In this document: in pieces, positions 8,155-16,172 of the stretch
Position numbering within the stretch: the stretch's first letter is position 1
How the letters are laid out: every line of letters begins with the position of its first letter
DNA from: Verrucomicrobiia bacterium
GTDB lineage: Bacteria; Verrucomicrobiota; Verrucomicrobiia; Limisphaerales; JAOAIM01
Direction of reading: 5' to 3'
DNA length: 35,338 nt
Assembly (NCBI GenBank): GCA_026414705.1
Contig: JAOAIM010000013.1
Location: 1 to 35,338, forward strand
Notes under the pieces: model-generated
What the model saw: the letters and a program-made list of their open reading frames with translations, nothing else
Told to the model about the DNA's origin: nothing
Database searches by the model: none
Made by a program: the position numbers and the translations under genes

Positions 8155-9450
8155 ATGACGGCTTCGATGCCTTCCAACCCGCAGGCGCCCGCCGCTCCGG
8201 CGCCAACCCGCGAACGTTCTGCGGCATCCTCAAAACGCCGAGGCACCGTGCTGGTCGTGGACGACGAGGAGGGCGCGCGCCGGTCGCTGGAGGTCATTTT
8301 CAAGGACGACTACAACGTGCTGCTGGCGCCCGATGGCGCCACGGCGGTCGAGCTGGCCCAGCGCCACAAAATTGACGTGGCGGTGTGCGACATCCGCATG
8401 GCCGGCATGTCCGGCATCGAGGTGCTCGAACGGCTCAAATATGTGGACCCGCGCATCGAGGTCATCATGATGACCGCCTTCGAGACCGTTGAAACGATGC
8501 GCTCGGCGCTGCGGTTGCGCGCCTGTGATTACATCAACAAACCCTTCGATGTCGCCACGATGCGCGCCGCCGTGGCCAGCGCCATGCAGCGCCGCACCCT
8601 GGAGAGTGAAATTCACAACAACGCCGAAAAGCTCCAGGAATTGCTCGCCGAGCTTCAGAACCAGAAAATCAGCGAGCAGATCGCCCGCACCCGGGGCGAC
8701 ATCTACGCCAGCATCATTCACGACATCAACGGGCCGCTGACGGTCATCTCCGGCTTCATTCAACTGATGAACCAGCGGTTGGGCAGCGCCACGCGCCTGG
8801 AGGTCGAAGACCTCGAATTCATCAAAGACCGCCTCAAAATCATCACCCGCCAGGTCACCAACTGCATCGAAATCTCCCGCCGTTACCTGGGCTTTTTGCG
8901 GCGGCAGAACGACGAGTCGGCGCGCGTGGGCGTCAACCAGTTGCTCACCGACCTCGAACACCTGCTGCGCGTGCATCCGAGCCTGCAGAACAATCAGCTC
9001 CGCGTTCAACCCCTGGCGCGCGACGCCCACGTCAAGCTTCACGGCACCGACCTCATCCAGGTATTGCTCAATCTCGCCGTCAACGCCTTCCAATGCGCGC
9101 CCCACGGTTGCCAGGTGGACATCGGCGGCGAGGTGCTCGACCAACCGCTGAGCCTGACGACCTTCCGCGACGGGCCGGGCGAGCGCCTCCTCAACGTCGA
9201 AAGCTTCGAAAACCCCCCGCCGCTGGTGAAACTCTTCGTGCGCGACACCGGCCCCGGCATTCCACCGCACGTGCTTCCGAAAATTTTCGACCCTTACTTC
9301 ACCACCAAGGGGCCGCGACAGGGCACGGGCCTGGGGTTGAACATCGTTCAGCGCCTTGTCCGAAACGGGGGTGGAGCGCTCCACGTCAGCACCCAGTCGG
9401 GCAAGGGCACGACCTTCACCGTCTATCTGCCGGCCGCGCCGGCCGCCTGA
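8155..9450 (+). CDS. Receiver-histidine kinase (REC-HisKA-HATPase), soluble
   Basis: 431 residues from ATG at 8155; the frame is open further 5' but has no domain there, and this start sits about 30 residues ahead of the first receiver strand. Residues 31-145 are a receiver domain with acidic pair D36-D37, phospho-acceptor D79 and conserved K129. A helical linker (150-185) leads to a HisKA segment with H189 in I-I-H-D-I-N-G-P-L. The C-terminal HATPase domain shows an N-box (L-L-N-L-A-V-N-A), a G1 box (D-T-G-P-G-I-P) and a G2 box (G-T-G-L-G-L-N). No membrane helix or sensor domain is present, so it is probably a cytoplasmic relay kinase whose own receiver controls its activity. No partner is adjacent; orphan response regulators occur at 14024-14716 and 22596-22979. 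Confidence 0.93.
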   Translation: MTASMPSNPQAPAAPAPTRERSAASSKRRGTVLVVDDEEGARRSLEVIFKDDYNVLLAPDGATAVELAQRHKIDVAVCDIRMAGMSGIEVLERLKYVDPRIEVIMMTAFETVETMRSALRLRACDYINKPFDVATMRAAVASAMQRRTLESEIHNNAEKLQELLAELQNQKISEQIARTRGDIYASIIHDINGPLTVISGFIQLMNQRLGSATRLEVEDLEFIKDRLKIITRQVTNCIEISRRYLGFLRRQNDESARVGVNQLLTDLEHLLRVHPSLQNNQLRVQPLARDAHVKLHGTDLIQVLLNLAVNAFQCAPHGCQVDIGGEVLDQPLSLTTFRDGPGERLLNVESFENPPPLVKLFVRDTGPGIPPHVLPKIFDPYFTTKGPRQGTGLGLNIVQRLVRNGGGALHVSTQSGKGTTFTVYLPAAPAA

Positions 9451-9588
9451 GCGGACGCTTCAGCAAAAAAACCGGCGACCAGCCCGGGGCGCGGGCAATC
9501 GGCCCGGGGCAGTTTCGCTTCGACTCAAAAGCGCCATGGCGCAAAGGGTGTGAGCGTGGAGCGTCGGAGCGCTGATTGGAAATCTGTG

Positions 9589-9764
9589 GTGTCGCCGACC
9601 GGTGGTCGGCAGCCCAACCAACGCGGCGGCAGGCCGCCGCACTCCAAAACGCTGGCGCGTTGGCGGGGTGGCCCGGCGGGGACGAAGCCCTTGGAGTGCG
9701 CCAGCTTACTGGCGCTTTGCACGGCAGGAGGCTTTGCCAGTCAGCGAACGGAAAGCGGCGACAC
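9589..9764. repeat. 176-bp palindromic non-coding element (MITE-like)
   Basis: This lies in the 442-bp gene-free stretch 9451-9892 between convergent genes. Its ends are a 9-bp inverted repeat, GTGTCGCCG at 9589-9597 and CGGCGACAC at 9756-9764. A second nested pair is GCACTCCAA at 9639-9647 and TTGGAGTGC at 9691-9699. Smaller hairpins sit inside: GCCGACC/GGTCGGC at 9594-9610 and GCCAG/CTGGC at about 9699-9712. The nested symmetry suggests a foldable dispersed element without a coding frame. From general familiarity, similar intergenic sequences recur in Verrucomicrobia genomes; that is not proven here. Confidence 0.55.
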
Positions 9765-9777
9765 GAACCACACAAAA

Positions 9778-9814
9778 CTCTGAACTTTGAACCTTGAATT
9801 TTGAACTTTGAACA
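9778..9814. repeat. Short imperfect tandem repeat (TTTGAAC units)
   Basis: Four or five imperfect copies of a 7-9 bp unit (TGAACTT, TGAACCT, TGAATTT, TGAACTT, TGAAC) run in tandem just after the palindromic element. The run is AT-rich against a GC-rich background. Nothing indicates a coding or binding role. Together with the element before it, this fills the gap between the kinase gene and the PIN toxin gene; the remainder (9451-9588 and 9815-9892) holds nothing I can name. Confidence 0.6.
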
Positions 9815-9892
9815 GGAGCGCGCGGGGCGCGTGAAGCGTCAATGCGAGAGCGAGGTTCGGAGGAGCTTGAACCCGTGTGGGAAGTCCTCCGA

Positions 9893-10294
9893 TCAACGGG
9901 CCGGTCCAAAATCGCAGGGGATGATTTGATTTCGGAAGCGTCGGTAAATTCGGAAATGCTCCCGGTCCACGGTCAAGACCACGGCTTTGGGGTAAAGTTC
10001 TGAAAGTCGAACGATGCAGGCGTCGGCGAGGTCGGCGTAGGGAGCATACTTTTTGCAGAAGGCGTGCAGGTTCTCAATTTCCTCCGCTTCCTCCAAAGGC
10101 AGGGCCACATCCCCGTCCAAAACCATCCTCAAAACGAGCTCATGGTTCCCGAGCAGGTAACCTGCTTCATGGAGATTCGCAATGGAGCTGAGCAAGGGAC
10201 GCTCGAGCCGCTCGCACCAGCGCTCGACCCAGGCCCTGCGCCGCGGCGTTTCCCATCTGGCGACCAGAAACCCCGTATCAGCGATGCCTTGCAC
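9893..10294 (-). CDS. PIN-domain toxin of a VapBC-like pair
   Basis: 133 residues if started at GTG 10294, which overlaps the end of the antitoxin gene by 17 bases; the open frame extends further but that part only shadows the antitoxin. PIN nuclease acidic residues are visible: D6 in I-A-D-T-G-F-L, E43 in L-H-E-A-G-Y, D88 and D91 in Y-A-D-L-A-D-A, and D110 in L-T-V-D-R. PIN toxins of this family cut RNA (tRNA, rRNA or mRNA) with Mg2+ and are neutralised by the co-encoded antitoxin. Base composition is less GC-rich than the flanking genes, in keeping with a mobile module. Start choice is the main uncertainty. Confidence 0.85.
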   Translation of the reverse strand: MQGIADTGFLVARWETPRRRAWVERWCERLERPLLSSIANLHEAGYLLGNHELVLRMVLDGDVALPLEEAEEIENLHAFCKKYAPYADLADACIVRLSELYPKAVVLTVDREHFRIYRRFRNQIIPCDFGPAR

Positions 10295-10523
10295 GGAGGG
10301 TCTTTTGAAGGAATTTCTCGGGGTGCGCGATTGCATCAGGAGCAACCGCAACCTTGTCCCGATATCGAAGCATCGCCCAACGCTTTCGGCCCGCGGACTT
10401 CTGGGCGACGGCGCGCGCAGCTTCGACCATGAAACGCCCCAACGACATGCCCCGCGCCCGCGCAGCCGCTTCAAGCTGCTGGCGATCCTCCAACGAGAGA
10501 CGAACTGTGGTCTGAAACGGCAT
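10278..10523 (-). CDS. Ribbon-helix-helix-type antitoxin paired with the PIN toxin
   Basis: 81 residues from ATG at 10523. The N terminus reads Q-T-T-V-R-L-S-L-E-D-R-Q-Q-L-E-A-A-A-R, a strand then helix typical of ribbon-helix-helix DNA-binding antitoxins, followed by G-M-S-L-G-R-F-M and a second helix. The basic C-terminal half should wrap and inhibit the toxin. It precedes and overlaps the PIN gene, the standard antitoxin-first order, so the complex probably represses its own promoter in 10524-10760. The frame is open upstream of this ATG, so a longer form cannot be excluded. Confidence 0.78.
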   Translation of the reverse strand: MPFQTTVRLSLEDRQQLEAAARARGMSLGRFMVEAARAVAQKSAGRKRWAMLRYRDKVAVAPDAIAHPEKFLQKTLRARHR

Positions 10524-10678
10524 CGCACGACTTATCTCATCCGCTGCTTCGGGCGTCAATCCCGCGCAGTCAAGCGGGCGCCGGGCAACCTGATCCGTGC
10601 GTGTTGCTGTGCGTGTGGACCGGCTTGGGGATTGCCTGTGCCGCCGGGAAGAAACGCGGGCGTGAGGATTCAGAAAAA

Positions 10679-10710
10679 CATCGAACAACCGACATCCAAC
10701 ATCGAACAAC
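10679..10710. repeat. Short intergenic direct repeat
   Basis: The 11-mer CATCGAACAAC occurs at 10679-10689 and again at 10700-10710, separated by ten bases, in the 237-bp gap between the antitoxin and the propeller-protein gene. This looks like another of the low-complexity repeats scattered between genes in this window. No function is apparent. The rest of the gap should contain the antitoxin promoter, which I cannot pinpoint. Confidence 0.5.
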
Positions 10711-10760
10711 GAATGTGGAGGTTGGCGGGCGGAGGCCGGGCGCGGGGCCCGAGCCTCTGG

Positions 10761-12026
10761 TTACGGGTTGATTGCGCTGACCTTTGCCGGGCGCACGTCG
10801 AAGGCGGCGAGTTTGTCGAGGTTGCGCACGTAGATGCGGCCGTTGGCGAGCACCGGCGGCGCCCAGGTGTCCCTGCCGCCGAGCGCCTGGAATTGAGCGA
10901 GCGGTTTGTAGGCGTCGGGATTCACAGCGGCCAGGCCCAGTTGACCGCGTTGCCCGTAGAGGATGAGCTTGCCGTCGGCGGCCATGAGCGAGCCTTTGCC
11001 GTAGTCGCGCGCGCTCCATTTGACCTCGCCGGTGTTCCAATCCAGACAGCGCAGTTCACCCTCGTCGTAACCGTAGAGGTGCTGGTCAAGCAGCACGCAG
11101 GAGTTGACGTGGTTGCGCATGTTTTTGTTGCGCCAGAGTTCGGTCGGACCCTTGAGGGTGATTTTGAAGAGCGCGCAACCGAAGCCGTAGGCGGAGGAGA
11201 GGAACAGTTTGTCCCCGGCGATGATGGGCGTGGCGGCGTTGACGCCATAGCTGGTGGGCCAGGGCGTGCGCCAGAGTTCGGAGCCGTCGGCCATGCGACG
11301 AAGCACGAACTGATCGGCGCAGAACTGCGCCAGGCAGCGCTCGCCTTCGAGGTTGAAGGCGATCAAGGAGGAATAACCGGCGCGCTCGCGTCCGTTTTTC
11401 CAAACGACCTCGCCGGTGCGTTTGTTGAAGGCGACCACTGAGGCGCCGTTGGTGGCGTTGACCTCGCAGAGCACCCAGTCTTTTTCGATCAAGGGCGAGC
11501 CGGCGAACCCCCATTTGGGGGAGGTGGCGCCGAAATCGCGCGCGAAATCTTTCGACCAGAGAACCTTGCCGGTGGCGGCGTCGAGGCAGAAAAAGTGGCC
11601 GTGTCGGCTCACGGCATAAACGCGGTCGCCGTCCACGGTGGGGGTGCAGCGGGGGCCGGGATAGCCGTTGGGGTCTTTGCTGGAGCAGGGGTATTCATGT
11701 TTCCAGAGCAGTTTGCCGGTTTCGGCGTCGAAGCAGGAGATCGCGTCGGTCTCGTTGACGTTGCCCATCGTGAAGACGCGCCCGGCGCTGACCGACATCG
11801 AGGAAAAGCCGACGCCCACGTCCGCTTCCCAGAGCTTTTTCGGGCCCTCGGCGGGCCAGTCGGCGCGCCAGCCTGTTTCGCGCGAAATGCCGTCGCGATT
11901 CGGCCCGCGCCATTGCGGCCAGTCGTCGGCCGGCGCTGCTGCGGCGCACAACAAAACAGTGAGCAGCCACCCCGCGGGGCGGCAACAGCGACGCGTCAGG
12001 GAGAGCATTGTCATAGCGTGGGCCAA
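10761..12026 (-). CDS. Secreted PQQ-type beta-propeller repeat protein
   Basis: 421 residues. A signal peptide spans roughly residues 1-34 (basic start, hydrophobic core, A-P-A-D cleavage region); ATG codons at residues 1, 5 and 7 are all possible starts. The mature protein begins D-W-P-Q-W-R-G-P, an opening very common in exported PQQ-like propellers of Planctomycetes and Verrucomicrobia. Repeats of the type D-A-x-T-G-K-x-L-W recur at about 92, 150 and 200, with a weaker N-T-G-E-V-K-W copy near 340, consistent with a 7- or 8-bladed propeller. No quinoprotein dehydrogenase catalytic residues are evident, so a scaffold or binding role is more likely than an enzyme. It lies 40 bp downstream of the serine hydrolase gene on the same strand and may share its transcript. 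Confidence 0.88.
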   Translation of the reverse strand: MAHAMTMLSLTRRCCRPAGWLLTVLLCAAAAPADDWPQWRGPNRDGISRETGWRADWPAEGPKKLWEADVGVGFSSMSVSAGRVFTMGNVNETDAISCFDAETGKLLWKHEYPCSSKDPNGYPGPRCTPTVDGDRVYAVSRHGHFFCLDAATGKVLWSKDFARDFGATSPKWGFAGSPLIEKDWVLCEVNATNGASVVAFNKRTGEVVWKNGRERAGYSSLIAFNLEGERCLAQFCADQFVLRRMADGSELWRTPWPTSYGVNAATPIIAGDKLFLSSAYGFGCALFKITLKGPTELWRNKNMRNHVNSCVLLDQHLYGYDEGELRCLDWNTGEVKWSARDYGKGSLMAADGKLILYGQRGQLGLAAVNPDAYKPLAQFQALGGRDTWAPPVLANGRIYVRNLDKLAAFDVRPAKVSAINP

Positions 12027-12066
12027 AGGTGCGCGGGCGCTGCCACGCTGTCAACGACGGGGCGGG

Positions 12067-13305
12067 TCACCGCAGCGCCTGATAATAACCGGTCTGGAAT
12101 CGGGCAAAAAACCCGTGCTCGTTGAAGGGGAAATGCTGGGCGAAGGCAAGCGCCACGAGCCGCTCTTTCGGGTCCACCTGGCAATACGTCGTGGCCGCGC
12201 CATACCAGCCGAATTGACCGACCGACGCCGGCGTGGCGAGTCGGCCCAAGTCGGTGACGACTTCGACGCCCAGGCCAAAGCCTTTGGCGCGGTCGGCGCG
12301 TTCCTTTTCCGGGAGGGTGACGAGGTGGTTGGCGGTCATCAGTTCGACCGTTTTGCGGCCGAGGATGCGCTGGCCCTCGAGTGTGCCCCCGTTGCAGAGC
12401 ATCTGGGCGAAGCGCGCGAAATCGCCGGCGGTGGAGAAGAGGCCCGAGCCGCCGGCCTCGATGCCCCGGCCCGGTTCGGGCCAGGTTTCGAGGATCGGCT
12501 CGGCCTCAATGAACCGGCCTTCGGGCGTGCGCTTGTAGGTCCTGGCGAGGCGCGACAGTTTTTCAGCGGGCATGTCAAAGCCGGTGTCGGTCATGCGCAG
12601 CGGACTGAAGATCCGCGCCTGAAGAAACGCGCCGAAGCGCAGGCCGGAAACGCGCTCGACCAGCGCGCCGAGCACGTCCTGGTTGACGCCGTAGGTGTAG
12701 GCGTCGCCGGGCTGGTGTTTGAGCGGCAGTTTGGCCAGGCGCGCGATGAACTTCGTCAGGTCAGGCGCGTTCCAGAGGTCGGCCCTGCGCCAGAGCTTCG
12801 TCAACTCGTTTTCGCCGGCGAAGTCGTAGATCAGGCCGCTGGTGTGGGTGAGGAGATGTTTGATGGTGATGGGACGTTTGAGCGGTTCGAGTTGCGGCGC
12901 GTCCGCCGTGCCACCCGCCCAGACTTTCATCTCCTTCATTTCGGGCAGGTAATTGGAGACCGGGTCGTCGAGGTTGAATCGGCCCTCCTCAAAGAGGATG
13001 AGCGCCGCGACGCAGGTGATGATCTTGGACATGGAATAGACGCGGCAGATGGTGTCGCGCTGCATGGGCAGTTGCCGCTCGACGTCGCGTAGTCCGCAGG
13101 CCTGAAAGTCCACGAGCCGCCCGTCGCGCGCCAGGAGGGTGATGAGGCCGGCGTAAAGTTTCTCATCCACAAAGCGGCGCGTGGTTTGGTGGAGGAACTT
13201 CAAACGCTCCGGGTCGAATCCGGCGGCCTTTGGCGAAACCGGCGGCAACTGAGCCCGCAGCGTGACGGCGAACAGGCCGAGCAGTAGCGCGATGACCATT
13301 TTCAT
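12067..13305 (-). CDS. Secreted serine hydrolase, beta-lactamase class C family
   Basis: 412 residues from ATG at 13305, chosen because it begins a clean signal peptide (M-K-M-V-I-A-L-L-L-G, cleavage after A-Q near 19); the open frame continues 52 codons upstream with no signal character. The catalytic S-x-x-K tetrad is S91-M-S-K94, and the Tyr of the second motif is Y205 in P-G-D-A-Y-T-Y-G-V-N. The family includes class C beta-lactamases, D-amino-acid peptidases and carboxylesterases; lone exported members in environmental bacteria are mostly esterases or peptidases, so antibiotic resistance should not be assumed. Its 5' end faces the glutaredoxin gene, so 13306-13478 is a likely divergent promoter region. 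Confidence 0.92.
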   Translation of the reverse strand: MKMVIALLLGLFAVTLRAQLPPVSPKAAGFDPERLKFLHQTTRRFVDEKLYAGLITLLARDGRLVDFQACGLRDVERQLPMQRDTICRVYSMSKIITCVAALILFEEGRFNLDDPVSNYLPEMKEMKVWAGGTADAPQLEPLKRPITIKHLLTHTSGLIYDFAGENELTKLWRRADLWNAPDLTKFIARLAKLPLKHQPGDAYTYGVNQDVLGALVERVSGLRFGAFLQARIFSPLRMTDTGFDMPAEKLSRLARTYKRTPEGRFIEAEPILETWPEPGRGIEAGGSGLFSTAGDFARFAQMLCNGGTLEGQRILGRKTVELMTANHLVTLPEKERADRAKGFGLGVEVVTDLGRLATPASVGQFGWYGAATTYCQVDPKERLVALAFAQHFPFNEHGFFARFQTGYYQALR

Positions 13306-13478
13306 GCCGCTGGATTTAACTCGGGGCGGCGTCGCTTGTCTCTGAGAAAAACGGCTTCGGGCCTCCGGCGGCGGCAGGGAGGTGCCGGGCGCGTCCACCC
13401 GCAACGCGGTCGCGTGGTGCGACTCAAATTCCATGTTGTTTTTTGGCGGTGAGCATGGCAATTTTTGCGCAGTTCGAA

Positions 13479-13823
13479 ATGACCATGAACAAGCCCAAGA
13501 TCATTGCGTATTTGAAGCCGCACTGCGGCTGGAGCAACGGCGTGCGCGCGGTGTTGCGCAAATACGACCTGCCCTACGAGGACCGGGACATCATCAACGA
13601 CCCGGCCCAGCGGGAGGAAATGATCCGCAAGAGCGGGCAGACGCTCAGCCCGTGCGTCGAGGTCAACGGCCACATGCTCGCCGACATCAGCGGCGAGGAA
13701 CTGGAAGCGTGGCTTCTGGCGCACAAGCTGGTCGAACCCAACGACCGTCAGCCCGAAGTGCCGATCAACCAACCCTGCGTGCACGAACCCTCCGAGGGTG
13801 CTCCCATGCACCTGCGTTTGTAA
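13479..13823 (+). CDS. Glutaredoxin-like protein with CGWS motif
   Basis: About 114 residues from ATG at 13479; ATG 13485 and 13455 are alternatives and no strong ribosome binding site decides. The thioredoxin fold starts K-I-I-A-Y-L-K-P-H-C-G-W-S, giving a C-G-W-S active site, the single-cysteine form like C-G-F-S of monothiol glutaredoxins. The substrate-side cis-Pro segment is T-L-S-P-C-V-E-V-N-G, with a Cys directly after the Pro. A polar C-terminal tail of about 30 residues contains another Cys. Glutaredoxins reduce disulfides or glutathione adducts, and monothiol ones often carry Fe-S clusters. It looks like a single-gene transcript, ended by the terminator at 13846-13879. Confidence 0.87.
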   Translation: MTMNKPKIIAYLKPHCGWSNGVRAVLRKYDLPYEDRDIINDPAQREEMIRKSGQTLSPCVEVNGHMLADISGEELEAWLLAHKLVEPNDRQPEVPINQPCVHEPSEGAPMHLRL

Positions 13824-13845
13824 TTTCGTTCCCTGGTTCACGGAG

Positions 13846-13879
13846 AACGCCCCGGCCTGCGGTCGGGGCGTTTTCTTTT
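13846..13879 (+). terminator. Rho-independent terminator after the glutaredoxin gene
   Basis: A perfect nine-base-pair stem, AACGCCCCG (13846-13854) with CGGGGCGTT (13864-13872), has a nine-base loop and runs into TTCTTTT. It begins 23 bases after the glutaredoxin stop codon. This is the clearest intrinsic terminator in the window. Confidence 0.88.
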
Positions 13880-14023
13880 GCGCGTCACACCGGCCGGGGG
13901 CCCGCCGACAGCCCGACCCACCCTCAGCGAGCTTGACCGCGCGTGCTTTTACGAACGGAACAACGTCGGCGGGCGCGATCGAGACCGGAAGGTTTTTGCG
14001 GGCCGGTTTTGAGGCGACGCCGC

Positions 14024-14716
14024 TCAGGCAGCGGGGCGGCCCGGTTCGCCGGGTTTGATTTCCAGCGGGGTGAGGCCGTTGCGGATGGCGAATTTGGTCA
14101 GGCCCGCGACGCTGTGGATGTCGAGCTTGTCCATGATGCGCTCGCGGTGGGTTTCGATGGTGCGCACGCCGATGCCCAGTTCGTTGGCGATTTCCTTGTT
14201 GCTGCGGCCCTCGGCGATGAGCGTGAGGACCTGGCGTTCGCGCTGGCTCAGGCGCGAGAGGGGATTGGTGTGGCTGGCCTCGCTCACAAACTGGTCCAGA
14301 GCGATGCGCGCCACGGGCGGACTGAAGAAGGTTTCGCCGGCATGCACGGCCTCGATGGCGCGCACCAGTTCATCGGGCGGGGCGTCTTTGAGCACGTAAC
14401 CGCGCGCGCCGGCCTTGATGATGCGCATGACGCAGTCGCGGTCGCTGTGCATCGAAAGGATCAGGACTTTGACGTTGGGGGCCTCGCGGGTGAGCCGTTC
14501 GGTGACGGCCAGCCCGTCAAGCTGCGGCATGTAAATGTCCATCAGCACCAGGTCGGGCGCCAGTTCGGCAACCTTGCGGATGGCGTCCTGACCGTCCACG
14601 GCTTCGCCGATGACCTTGAGGTGATCCCGGCTGGCCAGGCAGGAACAGAGGCCTTTGCGGACGACGGGATGATCGTCCACGACCAGGATTTTGATCTTCT
14701 TCTTTGTGTTGCTCAT
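14024..14716 (-). CDS. NarL/FixJ-type response regulator (REC-LuxR HTH)
   Basis: 230 residues from ATG at 14716; the reading frame is open upstream but carries no domain. Receiver residues are D14-D15, phospho-acceptor D60 in L-V-L-M-D-I-Y-M-P, and the conserved Lys in Y-V-L-K-D-A-P. The C-terminal LuxR-type helix-turn-helix reads L-S-x-R-E-R-Q-V-L-T-L-I-A-E-G then K-E-I-A-N-E-L and V-E/I-E-T-H-R-type recognition helix (here R-T-I-E-T-H-R). It is a DNA-binding transcription regulator whose phosphorylation state is set by a sensor kinase. No kinase is adjacent; the soluble receiver-kinase at 8155-9450 is the nearest candidate. It is divergent from the operon starting at 14944, which makes that operon a possible target. 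Confidence 0.94.
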   Translation of the reverse strand: MSNTKKKIKILVVDDHPVVRKGLCSCLASRDHLKVIGEAVDGQDAIRKVAELAPDLVLMDIYMPQLDGLAVTERLTREAPNVKVLILSMHSDRDCVMRIIKAGARGYVLKDAPPDELVRAIEAVHAGETFFSPPVARIALDQFVSEASHTNPLSRLSQRERQVLTLIAEGRSNKEIANELGIGVRTIETHRERIMDKLDIHSVAGLTKFAIRNGLTPLEIKPGEPGRPAA

Positions 14717-14943
14717 CGGTAGCGAGTTGACTGCAAAGATCGGGCCAGACTCTGAAGGTGTCGGCGCGACTGCGCTCTGACACCGCCCTTTCCTTATATC
14801 GGAACGCGTCGCCCTTCGCAAGTGTGGCGGCGAAAACCGCTTCTGTTCGACGCGGTTTCGGTTTAGGGTCCAAGCCCAGCGGCACGAAGCGGTTGCGGGC
14901 AGGCTCGCGGCAGAGCCCCCACGCAGGTGCCGCAGCGGCAGAG

Positions 14944-15567
14944 ATGAAAGCACGGACACGCGGATTGTGGCTGGCAGCCGGCGGATTGCTGGCGGTGTGG
15001 TTGCTGGCGTGGGTGGGCTACTCGCTGGCCGCACGCGCCAAGGTCACCGTCGAAAAAATCCAGGCCTACGTGAACTCCGTGGACCTGCGACGGCTCAACG
15101 AGCGCGAACGCGCCCGGGCCATCCAGCGGCTGGCCGACATGATCAACGCGCTGAGTTTCGAGGAGCGCCGCCGCGCGCGGGTCGAGGGCATCTGGCGCAA
15201 CTGGTTTGACGACATGACCGAGGCCGAAAAGGGCCAGTTCATCGAGGCGACCATGCCCACCGGGTTCAAAAAAATGATCGCCGCCTTCGAGGAATGGCCC
15301 GAAGAACGCCGTCGCCGCGCCGTTGAGGAAGCGGTTCGGCGTCTGCGGGAAGCGCAGCGCCAGGCGCCGCAACCCTCGCGCGCGCTGAGTGAGCGCAACC
15401 CGCCGCCCCTGAGCGAGGAACTTCAGCAGCGGATCGTGGCCATCGGCTTGAAAACCTTTTACGCGGAAAGCTCGGCGCAAACCAAGGCGGAGGTCGCGCC
15501 GTTGTTGGAGGAGATGCAGCGCATGATGCAAAGCGGGCGTTTCATGCGCGGGCCGCGGGGACGATGA
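14944..15567 (+). CDS. Membrane-anchored helical protein of unknown function
   Basis: 207 residues. A basic start (M-K-A-R-T-R-G) leads into one hydrophobic helix at about residues 8-30, and the rest is charged and predicted helical, rich in R-R-R, E-E-R and Q-R-L patterns that suggest coiled coils facing the periplasm. I do not recognise the family. The stop codon overlaps the ATG of the prepilin-like gene (ATGA at 15564-15567), and the next two genes overlap in the same way, so the four products should be made together. A role as an accessory part of the pseudopilin or ABC system is inferred from that arrangement only. The frame is open upstream, but this ATG gives the first sensible membrane anchor. 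Confidence 0.8.
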   Translation: MKARTRGLWLAAGGLLAVWLLAWVGYSLAARAKVTVEKIQAYVNSVDLRRLNERERARAIQRLADMINALSFEERRRARVEGIWRNWFDDMTEAEKGQFIEATMPTGFKKMIAAFEEWPEERRRRAVEEAVRRLREAQRQAPQPSRALSERNPPPLSEELQQRIVAIGLKTFYAESSAQTKAEVAPLLEEMQRMMQSGRFMRGPRGR

Positions 15568-16172
15568 ACCGCCGCTGTCCAGTGACGTTGCCTCGGGGCC
15601 GGCGCGGCCCGCGGGCCGGGCGATGGGATCGGCCGGGCACGCGGGCCTTTACGTTGATCGAACTGCTGGTGGTGCTTGCGATCATTGGTTTGCTGGCGGC
15701 GCTGTTGATGCCGACACTGGCGCGGGTGAAGGAAGCCGGGCGCGCGACCGCGTGCGTGAGCAACCTGCGGCAGATCGGTCTGGCGCTGCAAATCTACGTC
15801 AGTGACAACGGCAATCGGATGCCCGTGATGCGCGACCGTTTGCCCGGCACCAACGCGCCGCCGCCGGGCACCCCGCCGAGTGTGGACGTGGTGTTGGGAG
15901 GTTACCTGGGCAACCTGCAGGTGTTGCGCTGCCCGTCCGACCGGGAGGGAATTTTCGAGCAAACCCGCTCCAGCTACGCCTGGAACAGCCTGCTCAACGG
16001 CCAGAACGCCGATCAGTTGCAGGTCATGACCCTGGAGCTGGGGCCATCGCGCACGCCGGTGATGTTTGACAAGGAGGCGTTTCACCGCGCGCGGGGCGAG
16101 AAGCGCGGCGTGAACTACCTGTACGCCGACGGCCACATCAAAAATCTTCTCGTCATCGAAGGCTCGCCATGA
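15564..16172 (+). CDS. Prepilin-type N-terminal cleavage/methylation domain protein
   Basis: 202 residues. A long basic leader (about 27 residues, Arg-rich) ends in the type IV prepilin signal [14 protein letters not shown], with the conserved Glu five residues after the cleavage point and a hydrophobic helix after it. The downstream part has [12 protein letters not shown] near 70 and a C-terminal Y-A-D-G-H segment, both typical of the DUF1559/H-x9-DG group of pseudopilin-like proteins that is greatly expanded in Planctomycetes and Verrucomicrobia. Such proteins are processed by prepilin peptidase; their cellular job is poorly known. Overlaps by 4 bases with genes on both sides. Confidence 0.92.
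   Translation: MNRRCPVTLPRGRRGPRAGRWDRPGTRAFTLIELLVVLAIIGLLAALLMPTLARVKEAGRATACVSNLRQIGLALQIYVSDNGNRMPVMRDRLPGTNAPPPGTPPSVDVVLGGYLGNLQVLRCPSDREGIFEQTRSSYAWNSLLNGQNADQLQVMTLELGPSRTPVMFDKEAFHRARGEKRGVNYLYADGHIKNLLVIEGSP

Noticed and set aside
12067-13305. Calling the serine hydrolase a beta-lactamase resistance gene
   Set aside because: The S-x-x-K fold is shared by esterases and peptidases, and nothing specific to beta-lactam hydrolysis is visible.
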